A DNA stretch of 64,000 nucleotides from the NCBI GenBank assembly GCA_019930625.1, contig CP082844.1, positions 4,774,001 to 4,838,000 on the forward strand. Direction: 5' to 3'. The notes beneath the pieces were generated by a model. The model was not told the origin of the DNA. It was given only the letters and a program-made list of their open reading frames with translations, and did no database searches. The translations under genes were made by a program, and so were the position numbers. Shown here piece by piece: positions 17,668 to 28,332 of the stretch (positions within the stretch are counted from its first letter, which is position 1; every line of letters starts with the position of its first letter). The stretch is from Nocardia asteroides. GTDB taxonomy: Bacteria; Actinomycetota; Actinomycetes; Mycobacteriales; Mycobacteriaceae.

Positions 17668-18038
17668 GCAAGGGTCGTACGAGGGATGGCAGTCGGGTCC
17701 GCACCATGCCCGTAACGGCGTTGTCGTCGACTTCGTCCCGGATGCCGGGACATCCTCGACGACCTGACCGAACCCCGCAGATCGACGAGCAGGGGCCGGG
17801 ATTCAAGATCACGCTGATCGCAATCCTTCTGCGAAACGTTCTGCCTCTCTTACTGTTCGGCCAGCCCGCTGTGCGATCTGCTCGATGACCGGAACTTCGA
17901 TCGGCTCCGCAGCGCCCACGGTGCGCCGACGATGCCTCGACCGGATTCGCGCCGCCTGCCGGGCGACGCGAAAGCCGGCGGGCGGTCGAGCGCCGCCCGA
18001 CTCGGCTCTCGACGCCGACCTACGCCTGAATCGGAGTG
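17668..18038. other. 371-nt stretch without an intact gene
   Basis: This should hold the N-terminal lobe of the APH-like pseudogene, but no frame shows a recognisable nucleotide-binding lobe. A minus-strand frame around 17809-17925 reads EVPVIEQIAQRAGRTVREAE, which looks protein-like yet matches nothing I know and ends in a stop. It is best regarded as decayed coding sequence. Confidence 0.35.
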
Positions 18039-18794
18039 ATGGTGCAGCCAACCCCATGGACAGCCGATGACATTCGATCCGAAGCAGCGCCCAGCGGGGC
18101 GCCGCGGCTCGCCGGTCTCCGGACACGTCTGTCGATACTGGACGGCTACTGGGGGTATCTGGGCGCCGCGGCCGGCAGCATTGTCACACTGATCCTACTG
18201 TTCCAGCCGTGGCTGACCGCGGCGGGCGCCGACGGTAAGGCCAGCGTCGATGCCTTCGGCCGGATGACCGCGACCACGTCCTTCCTGAACGTGTGGTCGT
18301 CATCGCCGCCGCCCACCGCGCGGATCAGCGGCGCTTTCGCGATTCTTTCCGTGGCCGCGATCGTCATCACGGTCTGCACGGTGGCGGTGAATCTCCGGTA
18401 TCGCACCGGGGCCCTCGCGCGACTGGCCACGATTTCCACGGTCACCGCCGCGGCTCTGGTCGCGCTCACGGTGCTCTACATCAACAGCAAAAGCCCCGAA
18501 TTGCGGGCCATGCTCGCGCGCACCTCAGATCTCGGCGGGCAGGCCGGGATGGTCATGAGTTGGGCTTTCGGCAATGGCAGCCTCGTTGTGCCGGGGGTAC
18601 GCCAAGTTTCCTACAACACCGCCGGACTCACGCCCTGGGCGATGCTCGCGGGCGCCACGTCGCTCGCCTCGGCGGTCGCAGCGCTCGCCCAGTGGATACG
18701 CGACCACCACCCGGCCACCTCTGTTCGCCTGCGGTGGCGCATCGCCATCGGTGAGTCGAAACCCTCGGGCGAGTCGGCACGGCAAGATCACTGA
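18039..18794 (+). CDS. Four-span hypothetical membrane protein
   Basis: 251 residues. Four hydrophobic segments can be seen: YLGAAAGSIVTLILLFQPWL, ISGAFAILSVAAIVITVCTV, ISTVTAAALVALTVLYIN, and LTPWAMLAGATSLASAVAAL. An extracytoplasmic loop between the third and fourth contains the ARTSDLGGQAG and SLVVPGVRQVSYN stretches. No family recognised; similar proteins occur in Nocardia with unknown function. An ATG at 18039 follows a GTG at 18036. It ends 7 nt inside the convergent SLOG gene. Confidence 0.65.
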   Translation: MVQPTPWTADDIRSEAAPSGAPRLAGLRTRLSILDGYWGYLGAAAGSIVTLILLFQPWLTAAGADGKASVDAFGRMTATTSFLNVWSSSPPPTARISGAFAILSVAAIVITVCTVAVNLRYRTGALARLATISTVTAAALVALTVLYINSKSPELRAMLARTSDLGGQAGMVMSWAFGNGSLVVPGVRQVSYNTAGLTPWAMLAGATSLASAVAALAQWIRDHHPATSVRLRWRIAIGESKPSGESARQDH

Positions 18795-19540
18795 ACCGTC
18801 GATGGAACGTTCTGCGCCACAGCGCCGAATGCCGTATCTCGAGCCGAGAGTATGTCGGTGATCGCGCTCATGACGCGGGCCGGTTCCTCGAGCGCGACGA
18901 TCTGTGTCAGAGCGGATCCGGCGATTCGGGCGGCTTGTTCGCAGGCCTGGGCGCCGGTGCGGGCTCGGGCGATGTCGTCGGCGGCGCGGCCGGAACCGTT
19001 CAGCACGAGAACGGAGCGGCCGGCCGCGAGGCTGTGCAGTGCGTCGGTGTAGGCGATGGCGCCGCCGTTGACCAGCAGGGTCGTCGAGGGGCGCCCCGCC
19101 GCGATCGAGGTGGCGGCGGCCGCCAGCCACGGGGACTCGTCGCCCCATCGGGTGCCCGGCACGATGATCAGGTGGGTGTGCCGAGTCTCGGCGGACGCCG
19201 AGTCCGCGGAAGGCGGCTGCTTTCCGGGCAGTGTCACGGTGCCGGCCGCGGCGACGCCGATCAAGGGGAAGGAGGCGCGGGCGCGGGATCTGGCTTGCCC
19301 GATCAGCCGCATCACGCCCGCGTCGGTACCGCCGTCGACGACCGTGACGCCGAGCCGATCCAGCGTGGGCACGAGCTGACCCGAGCACAACGCGGCGAGC
19401 GCGGGCGGCGGCTCGGAACCCATGCCCGACGCGCCACCGACCACCACGAGTACGGGGCGGCTCAGAGCTATGCCGGCGCGTGACAGTTCCGCGTCGAGCG
19501 CTGCGGTCGAGGCGACCCGGATGACTTCGGGGCCGCTCAT
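18788..19540 (-). CDS. LSDAT-type SLOG-domain protein
   Basis: 250 residues from the ATG at 19540. The Rossmann-like SLOG signature is seen in VLVVVGGASGMGSEPP, then TVVDGGTDAGVMRLIGQARS, and LIIVPGTRWGDESPW near residue 145, followed by LLVNGGAIAYTDAL and SVLVLNGSGRAADDIA. This is the bacterial LSDAT branch, related to the nucleotide-sensing domain of TRPM channels; SLOG domains bind nucleotide-derived ligands. No effector domain is fused. It lies 102 nt downstream of cbbR on the same strand and may share its transcript. Confidence 0.8.
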   Translation of the reverse strand: MSGPEVIRVASTAALDAELSRAGIALSRPVLVVVGGASGMGSEPPPALAALCSGQLVPTLDRLGVTVVDGGTDAGVMRLIGQARSRARASFPLIGVAAAGTVTLPGKQPPSADSASAETRHTHLIIVPGTRWGDESPWLAAAATSIAAGRPSTTLLVNGGAIAYTDALHSLAAGRSVLVLNGSGRAADDIARARTGAQACEQAARIAGSALTQIVALEEPARVMSAITDILSARDTAFGAVAQNVPSTVQ

Positions 19541-19642
19541 ACCGGCTCGGTCACGCGTCTGGTGTGCACTTCTCGAGTGTGGCACGCGCCCGACACCGGG
19601 CACGTCACACGCGGGGACAGGTCGCACAGCGGGTTGGAGGAC

Positions 19643-22105
<2,463 letters not shown>

Positions 22106-22125
22106 GCATCCCGAAAGGACGAGTC

Positions 22126-22548
22126 ATGTACTTACGGCACGGAACGTTTTCCTACCTGCCGCCGTTGGCCGACGAACAGATCGCCGCCCAGGTGCGCTAC
22201 GCGCTGCTCAACAGCTGGCCGGTCTCAATTGAGTACACCGACGATCCGCATCCGCGCAACGCCTACTGGGAGATGTGGGGATTGCCGCTGTTCGACCTGG
22301 ACGAGCCCGACGGCGTGCTGGCCGAGATCGATGCGTGCCGGGCCACTTTCCCGCGCCATTACGTGCGGGTGCTGGCCTATGACGCCCGGTACACGAGGCA
22401 GACGACGGCGCTGAGCTTCCTGGTGCAACGCCCGCCCGACGAGCCCGGCTTCGTGCTGGCCCGCACCGAGGGCCCGGACCGTCAGCAGAGGTACGGCCTG
22501 CACTCGTATGCGACGACCGTCCGCCCGGGAGACCGGTATGGCGGCTGA
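22126..22548 (+). CDS. cbbS: RuBisCO small subunit (red type)
   Basis: 140 residues. [19 protein letters not shown] and [26 protein letters not shown] (quoted in part) are standard small-subunit elements, and the sequence ends in the extended C-terminal hairpin of red-type small subunits ([20 protein letters not shown]). It caps the L8 core to give L8S8. It starts 20 nt after cbbL with a GAAAGGAC site. Its stop lies 11 nt inside cbbX, so the two are translationally coupled. Confidence 0.96.
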   Translation: MYLRHGTFSYLPPLADEQIAAQVRYALLNSWPVSIEYTDDPHPRNAYWEMWGLPLFDLDEPDGVLAEIDACRATFPRHYVRVLAYDARYTRQTTALSFLVQRPPDEPGFVLARTEGPDRQQRYGLHSYATTVRPGDRYGG

Positions 22549-23554
22549 GCGCAACGGCTCCGGATTCCGTCTGCACCGCCCGGGGGCCGACGCCTCCGGG
22601 GCGGTGCGGGCGGCGTCCGCCGAACCCGAGACACAGGAGATCCTCGGTGCGGACGCGGTGCTGGATCTGTCGACCGACATCGCCGGGCACGACGTCGAGG
22701 AGACGCTGGCCCGGCTGGACGCGGAACTGATCGGGTTGGCTCCGGTGAAGCGGCGGGTGCGTGAGATCGCGGCGCTGCTGCTGATCGATCGCGCGCGGCA
22801 GCGGTTCGGGCTGACATCGTCGCGGCCCACCATGCACATGAGCTTCACCGGCGGGCCCGGTACGGGTAAGACCACGGTGGCGTTGCGTATGGCGCAGATG
22901 TTGCACGCCCTGGGCTACATCCGCAAACCCAAGGTGCACACCGTCACCCGCGACGACCTCGTGGGCCAGTTCATCGGGCACACCGCGCCGAAGACGAAGG
23001 AGGCGCTGGCCAAGGCGGCGGGCGGTGTGCTGTTCGTCGACGAGGCCTACTACCTGTTCCGGCCGGAGAACGAACGCGACTATGGGCAGGAGGTAATCGA
23101 GATCCTGTTGCAGGAGATGGAGAACGAGCGCGCCAGCCTGGTGGTGATCTTCGCGGGATACCCGGATCGGATGGACCGCTTCTTCTCCGCCAACCCGGGC
23201 CTGTCCTCCCGGGTGGCCCACCACCTGGAGTTCGCCGACTACACCCACGCGGAACTGCTGGCCATCGCCGAAATCATGGTGGCCGCGGAGCACTTCCGGT
23301 TCGATGACGCGGCGCGGACGGCGTTCGGGGAGTACCTGGAACGCCGGATGGCTCGTCCGCGCTTCTCGAACGCGCGCAGCGTACGCAACGCCCTGGACCG
23401 CTGCCGGCTGCGGCAGGCCAAGCGTCTGGTCGAACTGCGCAGACCGCTGACCAAGACCGACCTGCTCACGCTGACCGACCGGGACGTATACGGCAGCAGC
23501 GTGTTCACCGGCACCGAGCTACCCGACGGGCCCACCGTGCGAGCCCCCCGGTGA
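22538..23554 (+). CDS. cbbX: CbbX, red-type RuBisCO activase (AAA+)
   Basis: 338 residues. Walker A is GGPGTGKTT at 105-113, Walker B LFVDEA near 165-170, sensor/arginine-finger region [14 protein letters not shown] near 225, and [19 protein letters not shown] lies between. CbbX hexamers remodel inhibited red-type RuBisCO by pulling on the CbbL C-terminus and are stimulated by RuBP. About 45 residues of extra, Ala/Glu-rich N-terminus precede the AAA domain, more than in proteobacterial CbbX. The ATG overlaps the cbbS end by 11 nt. Confidence 0.96.
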   Translation: MAAERNGSGFRLHRPGADASGAVRAASAEPETQEILGADAVLDLSTDIAGHDVEETLARLDAELIGLAPVKRRVREIAALLLIDRARQRFGLTSSRPTMHMSFTGGPGTGKTTVALRMAQMLHALGYIRKPKVHTVTRDDLVGQFIGHTAPKTKEALAKAAGGVLFVDEAYYLFRPENERDYGQEVIEILLQEMENERASLVVIFAGYPDRMDRFFSANPGLSSRVAHHLEFADYTHAELLAIAEIMVAAEHFRFDDAARTAFGEYLERRMARPRFSNARSVRNALDRCRLRQAKRLVELRRPLTKTDLLTLTDRDVYGSSVFTGTELPDGPTVRAPR

Positions 23555-23569
23555 CGAGATCGAGGCGTT

Positions 23570-24685
23570 GTGCCAGAAGGACTGAAAACCCTCACCCGCT
23601 ACACCATCGAGCAGGAACACCGGCATCCCGGATCATCCGGTGAGTTCTCCGCTTTGGTGAACGTGATCGCGACCGCGACGAAGATCATCGCCAATCAGGT
23701 CACCCGGGGTGCGATCGCCGGTTCGCTCGGCGCGGTGATCGATCCCGCCCTGCTCCCACCCGGCGATCCGGACCCTTCACCACCGACCGTGCACCGCGAG
23801 CTGGACGCGATCACCAACGACATCATGGTCGCCGAAACCCAGTGGACCGGACATCTTTCGGCGCTGCTGTCCGAACAGATCAGCGAGATCCATCCGGTGC
23901 CCGACGCCCATCGGCGGGGGAAGTACCTGCTGGCGTTCGATCCCCTGGACGGTTCGTCGAACATCGACGTGAACCTGCCGGTGGGCACGATCTTCAGCGT
24001 GCTGCGTGCGCCGGCGCGTAGCAAGGATGGCCAGAAGCCCCCGGCGGCCGTCGATTTCCTCCAGGCGGGCGTCGAACAGGTGTGCGCGGGCTTCACCCTG
24101 TACGGGCCTGCGACGATGCTGGTGCTGACGACCGGCAACGGGGTGGACGGGTTCACCCTGGACCGCGAGATCGGCGCGTTCGTGCTGACCCACCCGCGGA
24201 TGCGCATCCCCGAGGACACCTCCGGTTTCGCGATCAACGCGGCCAACGAACGGTTCTGGGAGCGGCCGGTGCGCCGCTACGTGCACGAGTGCCTCGACGG
24301 TGTCGACGGCCCGCGCGAGCGGGATTTCAACATGCGCTGGGTTGCCTCGCTGGTCGCCGACACCTTCCATATCCTCACCCGCGGCGGGGTCTACCTGTAT
24401 CCGCGCGACACACGCCCGCCTGCGCGTCCGGGCCGGGTGGCATTGCTCTACGGCGCCAACCCGATCGCGTTCATCGTCGAACAGGCCGGCGGCGCGGCGA
24501 CTACCGGCAGCGAGCGGGTGCTGGAGGTGGCGCCGGACGACGTCCACCAGCGGGTGCCACTGATCTTCGGTTCCCGCAATGAAGTGGAGCGCATCGTGCG
24601 GTATCACCGCGAACCCGACGAGGGCCCCAGCTTCGACAGCTCGCTGTTCGGAACGCGGTCTCTGTTTCGTCCGGCCAGGCGCTGA
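23570..24685 (+). CDS. cbbF: Class I fructose-1,6-bisphosphatase
   Basis: 371 residues from a GTG with GAGG 5 nt upstream. The metal-binding DPLDGSSNIDVN lies at 124-135, and the signature YVGSMVAD-equivalent here reads RWVASLVADTFHILTRGGVY, close to the substrate 6-phosphate site. GEFSALVNVIATATKII and the RELDAITNDIMVAE segment are typical of class I enzymes. Converts fructose-1,6-bisphosphate to fructose-6-phosphate (and possibly sedoheptulose bisphosphate) in RuBP regeneration. Actinobacteria normally use a class II GlpX enzyme, so a class I gene inside the cbb operon indicates acquisition with the cassette. Confidence 0.93.
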   Translation: MPEGLKTLTRYTIEQEHRHPGSSGEFSALVNVIATATKIIANQVTRGAIAGSLGAVIDPALLPPGDPDPSPPTVHRELDAITNDIMVAETQWTGHLSALLSEQISEIHPVPDAHRRGKYLLAFDPLDGSSNIDVNLPVGTIFSVLRAPARSKDGQKPPAAVDFLQAGVEQVCAGFTLYGPATMLVLTTGNGVDGFTLDREIGAFVLTHPRMRIPEDTSGFAINAANERFWERPVRRYVHECLDGVDGPRERDFNMRWVASLVADTFHILTRGGVYLYPRDTRPPARPGRVALLYGANPIAFIVEQAGGAATTGSERVLEVAPDDVHQRVPLIFGSRNEVERIVRYHREPDEGPSFDSSLFGTRSLFRPARR

Positions 24686-24697
24686 AGGAGGAGCACC

Positions 24698-25576
24698 ATG
24701 TCGGTCAAGCATCCCGTCGTCGCGATCACCGGGTCCTCCGGTGCCGGGACCTCCAGCGTGACACGGACATTCCAGGAGATATTCCGCCGTGAAGGCATCA
24801 GCGCGGCCATCATAGAGGGCGATTCGTTCCACCGTTACGACCGCAACGAGATGAAATCGGCGATGGCCGAGGCCGAGCAGAACCGCAATCTGCGGTTCTC
24901 GCATTTCGGTGAGGAGGCCAATCTGCTGAAGGAGTTGGAGACGCTGTTCCGTGACTACGGCGAGACCGGCGTCGGGACGGTGCGCCGATACCTGCACGAC
25001 GAGGCCGAAGCCAAGCCGTACGGCCAGCCGCCGGGCACCTTCACCCCGTGGGAGGAATTGTCGCCGGGCAGTGACCTGCTGTTCTACGAGGGCCTGCACG
25101 GCGCCGCGGTCACCTCCACCGTGGATGTGGCCCGGCATACCGATCTGCTGGTCGGCGTGGTGCCCATCATCAACCTGGAGTGGATTCAGAAGGTGATCCG
25201 GGACAAGACCGAGCGCGGTTACTCCAGCGAGGCCGTGATCGACACCATCCTGCGGCGGATGCCGGACTACGTGACCTACATCTGCCCGCAGTTCTCCCGC
25301 ACATATGTCAACTTCCAGCGGGTGCCGACGGTGGACACGTCCAATCCGTTCATCGCGCGCACCATTCCGACGGCGGACGAGAGTTTCGTGGTGATCCGGT
25401 TCGCCGAGCCGAAGGTCATCGACTTCCCCTATCTGCTGTCGATGCTGCACGACTCGTTCATGTCGCGGACCAATTGCATCGTGGTGCCCGGCGGCAAGAT
25501 GGAGCTGGCCATGCAGCTGATCTTCACCCCGCTGATCCTGCGATTGATGGACAAGCGGCCGAAACGCTCGTGCTGA
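24698..25576 (+). CDS. prkB: Phosphoribulokinase (bacterial class I type)
   Basis: 292 residues. The P-loop is ITGSSGAGTSS at residues 10-20, followed by IIEGDSFHRYDR with the catalytic Asp; LLFYEGLHGAAVT near 130 is the Walker-B-like element. The length and the RFSHFGEEANLL and NPFIARTIPTADES segments match the octameric proteobacterial-type enzyme. Phosphorylates ribulose-5-phosphate to RuBP, the RuBisCO substrate. It is the last gene of the cassette, 12 nt after fbp, with a GGAGGA site. There is no clear hairpin in the 41 nt before the convergent polymerase IV gene. Confidence 0.96.
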   Translation: MSVKHPVVAITGSSGAGTSSVTRTFQEIFRREGISAAIIEGDSFHRYDRNEMKSAMAEAEQNRNLRFSHFGEEANLLKELETLFRDYGETGVGTVRRYLHDEAEAKPYGQPPGTFTPWEELSPGSDLLFYEGLHGAAVTSTVDVARHTDLLVGVVPIINLEWIQKVIRDKTERGYSSEAVIDTILRRMPDYVTYICPQFSRTYVNFQRVPTVDTSNPFIARTIPTADESFVVIRFAEPKVIDFPYLLSMLHDSFMSRTNCIVVPGGKMELAMQLIFTPLILRLMDKRPKRSC

Positions 25577-25617
25577 GGCGGTCGCGTGTTCCCGATGCCG
25601 CTCGTCCGCTGAGCCGG

Positions 25618-26859
25618 TCAGTCGGGGAGCAGCGGGACGGAGAGGCCCTCCCCACGGTGCAGTAGGGTCGCTCGGGTGACGGCGGCCGAGCCGAAGCGCT
25701 CGCGCAAGTCGTCGAGGGTGGCGTCGAGTGTGTTGGCGGCGCGGTCCTCGAAGGGCAGAGTGAGCTGGACGCTGCCGGCGTCGTCGAGGTTGGTCAGCGC
25801 CAGGCCGATCAGGGTCAGGCCGCGTTCCCGGATGACCGGCATCGCTCCGGTGAGCAGCGTGCGGGCCGCGTACAGGATCGTCTCGGTATGGTCGGTGGCC
25901 TCGGCGAGGGTGTGTGAGCGGGTGGCGCGGGCGAAGTCGTCGAATCGCAGGCGCAGCACCACCGTTCGGCACACCCGGTCGGCGGCGCGTAGGCGCCTGC
26001 CCAGCCGATCGGTGAGTCCGTGCAGGTAGGCCTCGATCTCCTCGGGAGGACGGTGCCCGCGCCCGAGGGCGCGCTGGGCGCCGATCGAGCGCCGCCGCTT
26101 GCCGGTTTCGACGCGGCGCGGGTCACGCGCCCAGGACAGGGCGTACAGGTGGCGGGCCGCTGCGGGGCCGAGTATCGCCCGCAGCGGGCGCTCACCCAGC
26201 TCGGCCAGCTGCCCGACCCGGGTGATGTTGTGCTCGTGCAACGTGCGCGCGGTGACATCGCCGACGCCCCATAGTCTTTCGACCGGCAGCGGATGCAGGA
26301 ATTCCAGTTCGCCCTCCGGCGCGACCAGCCGCAATCCGTCGGGCTTGGCGACCGCGCTGGCCACCTTGGCGAGGAACTTGGTGCGGGCGATCCCCACCGA
26401 GATGGGCAGACCGACCCGATCGCGCACCTGTGCGCGCAGCCGTGTCGCGATGGCGACGGGCTCACCGGAGATCCGGCGCAAGCCGCCGACATCGAGAAAC
26501 GCCTCATCGATGGAGATGCCCTCCACCACGGGCGTGGTGTCGCGGAAGACGTCGAAGACGGCTTTGCTCGCCTCGGCATAGGCCGACATGCGCGGCGGCA
26601 CCACGATCGCGTGCGGGCACAACCGGCGCGCCTGCCCGCCGTTCATCGGCGTGCGCACTCCGAACGCCTTCGCCTCGTAGCTGGCCGCCAGGACCACGCC
26701 GCCGCCCACGATCACCGGCTTGCCGCGCAGCCGGGGGTCGTCGCGCTGCTCGACCGAGGCATAGAACGAGTCGAGGTCGGCATGCAGGATCGATGCCTCC
26801 GCCCGCGCGAGTATCCGGGGGCGGCCGGATCGGGAGACGGGCGCATCGGACACGAACAT
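25618..26859 (-). CDS. dinB: DNA polymerase IV (Y family)
   Basis: 413 residues from the ATG at 26859. Catalytic acids lie in ILHADLDSFYASVEQ near residue 25 and in GISIDEAFLDVGG near 120; the fingers (RGKPVIVGGGVVLAASYEAK), palm, thumb and a little-finger domain (RRSIGAQRALGRGH onward) are complete. It performs error-prone translesion synthesis. The ATG at 26859 lies inside a LexA-box-like palindrome; upstream ATGs at 26889 and further would extend the N-terminus without family support. Convergent with prkB. Confidence 0.93.
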   Translation of the reverse strand: MFVSDAPVSRSGRPRILARAEASILHADLDSFYASVEQRDDPRLRGKPVIVGGGVVLAASYEAKAFGVRTPMNGGQARRLCPHAIVVPPRMSAYAEASKAVFDVFRDTTPVVEGISIDEAFLDVGGLRRISGEPVAIATRLRAQVRDRVGLPISVGIARTKFLAKVASAVAKPDGLRLVAPEGELEFLHPLPVERLWGVGDVTARTLHEHNITRVGQLAELGERPLRAILGPAAARHLYALSWARDPRRVETGKRRRSIGAQRALGRGHRPPEEIEAYLHGLTDRLGRRLRAADRVCRTVVLRLRFDDFARATRSHTLAEATDHTETILYAARTLLTGAMPVIRERGLTLIGLALTNLDDAGSVQLTLPFEDRAANTLDATLDDLRERFGSAAVTRATLLHRGEGLSVPLLPD

Positions 26860-26866
26860 ATGTTCG
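26853..26866 (-). promoter_or_regulatory. LexA/SOS-box-like palindrome at the dinB start
   Basis: CGAACATATGTTCG is a perfect 14-bp palindrome and fits the actinobacterial SOS box core CGAAC-N4-GTTCG; the flanking bases are A and C. It covers the proposed dinB ATG, so LexA could block initiation of a leaderless or very short-leader transcript. Confidence 0.65.
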
Positions 26867-26986
26867 CACAGGCCGCCGACAAGGGGCATCGGCGCAGGCG
26901 ATCTACTGGTTGCCTCCGTAGTAACCGGTCTCTGCCGGTAACCTGTTCCCACGACGGGGTACAGCTCGGATGAGGGAGTCGGTACG

Positions 26987-27367
26987 GTGCGTGGATTCGG
27001 GGATCTGGAGGCGGTGATCATGGACCGCATCTGGGATCAGGACGCAGAGGACACAACGGTGCGCGAGATCTTCGACGAACTGTCGGCTCAGCGGGACATC
27101 GCTTATACGACGGTGATGTCGACCATGGACAACCTGCATCGCAAAGGCTGGCTGGCCCGCGAACGCGCCGGCAAGGCCTATCGATATTGGCCGACCCTCA
27201 CCAGGGAGGAGCACAGCGCCCGGCTCATGCTGGAGGCGCTCGGCTCCGGCGGACGTTCGGACCTGGTACTCAGCCATTTCGTCGATCGGATCAGCGCCGA
27301 GGAGTCGGCCGGGTTGCGTGCCGCGCTGCGCAGACTGGCGGCGCGCAAGTCACCAGAAGTGCCGTGA
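26987..27367 (+). CDS. BlaI/MecI-family repressor
   Basis: 126 residues from a GTG. A winged-helix BlaI domain is evident in FGDLEAVIMDRIWDQDAEDT, YTTVMSTMDNLHRKGWL and RAGKAYRYWPTLTREEHSA. BlaI-type repressors are cleaved or released when a sensor M56 peptidase detects beta-lactam or other cell-wall stress; in mycobacteria they also control ATP synthase genes. The stop overlaps the start of an M56 peptidase gene by four bases, completing the classic pair. Divergent from dinB. Confidence 0.92.
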   Translation: MRGFGDLEAVIMDRIWDQDAEDTTVREIFDELSAQRDIAYTTVMSTMDNLHRKGWLARERAGKAYRYWPTLTREEHSARLMLEALGSGGRSDLVLSHFVDRISAEESAGLRAALRRLAARKSPEVP

Positions 27368-28314
27368 GCCTTGCCATAGCTCTGATGCTGTACGGCAGCG
27401 TCGTGGCGACCTTCGGTCCGCCCGTGCTTCGCGGTCTGACCCATCGCGGCATCGCGCCCCGGCTGGGTGTGATCGCCTGGGTGGTCGCGATCGTCGGCGC
27501 GCTGAGCGCCTGGGGGATCGCGGCGACATTGGTCACCATCGAGTTCGCCACCTACTGGGGACATCCGAAGGACGCGCTGCGCGCCTGCGTCTCGTTCCTG
27601 TGGACCCCGATGCACGTACACGGCGCCGCGGCCACCCGGGCGGCCACTTTCGCGGTGGCGGCGCTGGTCGCCACCGGCACGGTCGCGCTGGTGGCGCGCG
27701 CGGTCGGTGTCGTGCTGAACATGCGCAGGCGCACCGACGCCCATGCCAGGGCGGTCCGGCTGGTCGGCAGGCCGGTGGCGGGCATCGGGGCGGTCGTGCT
27801 CGATTCGCCGCAGCGCCAGGTGTATTGCGTGCCGGGGCGGCCCGACACCATCGTCGTCACCTCCGCCGCGCTGGACGCGCTGGACGACGATCAACTGGCC
27901 GCGGTGCTCGCGCACGAACGCGCGCACCTGTCCGGCAGGCACGCTGCGCTGACCGCGGTGCTGCGCGCGGTGGCCACCACGCTTCCCGGCTTGCGATTGT
28001 TCACCGCCGGAGCGGCCGAGACCGCCCGGCTGCTCGAGATGTGCGCCGACGACAAGGCCGCCGACGAGCACGGTTCGCTGCCGCTGCTCGGCGGGCTGCT
28101 GGCGATCGTCGGCATCACCGAGCCCGCGCCGCCGGGCGCGCTGGCCGCTGCGGGTACCGCGGTGCTGGCCCGCGCCGAGCGGCTGGCCGACCCGGTCGGC
28201 GCGATCCGGCGCGCCACCACCCGCACCGCCCTGCTCGGCGTGATCGCGATGACGGTGGCCGGGTCGGCACTGGCGGCCGCGACGGTCGCCGGTCTCGGCA
28301 CGCTGCTGAGCTGA
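27364..28314 (+). CDS. M56-family membrane metallopeptidase
   Basis: 316 residues from a GTG overlapping the BlaI stop (GTGA). Membrane helices flank a cytoplasmic zinc-peptidase domain with HERAHLSGRHAAL (HExxH form is HERAH, with E at the third residue) near residue 180 and a C-terminal Glu-bearing helix ETARLLEMCADDKAADEH. There is no extracellular penicillin-binding domain, so it is a BlaR1/MecR1-like peptidase without the classical sensor, as is common in actinobacteria. It probably regulates the adjacent BlaI by an unknown signal. Confidence 0.88.
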   Translation: MSLAIALMLYGSVVATFGPPVLRGLTHRGIAPRLGVIAWVVAIVGALSAWGIAATLVTIEFATYWGHPKDALRACVSFLWTPMHVHGAAATRAATFAVAALVATGTVALVARAVGVVLNMRRRTDAHARAVRLVGRPVAGIGAVVLDSPQRQVYCVPGRPDTIVVTSAALDALDDDQLAAVLAHERAHLSGRHAALTAVLRAVATTLPGLRLFTAGAAETARLLEMCADDKAADEHGSLPLLGGLLAIVGITEPAPPGALAAAGTAVLARAERLADPVGAIRRATTRTALLGVIAMTVAGSALAAATVAGLGTLLS

Positions 28315-28332
28315 GCAGGAGGAGGAGCTCGA

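Noticed and set aside
23777..25972. A 731-codon minus-strand frame under fbp and prkB
   Set aside because: Sequence is Arg/His/Gly-rich with no fold, and lies antisense to intact Calvin-cycle genes.
26900..26945. A possible BlaI operator between dinB and blaI
   Set aside because: Only short, imperfect TAC/GTA matches; nothing stands above background.
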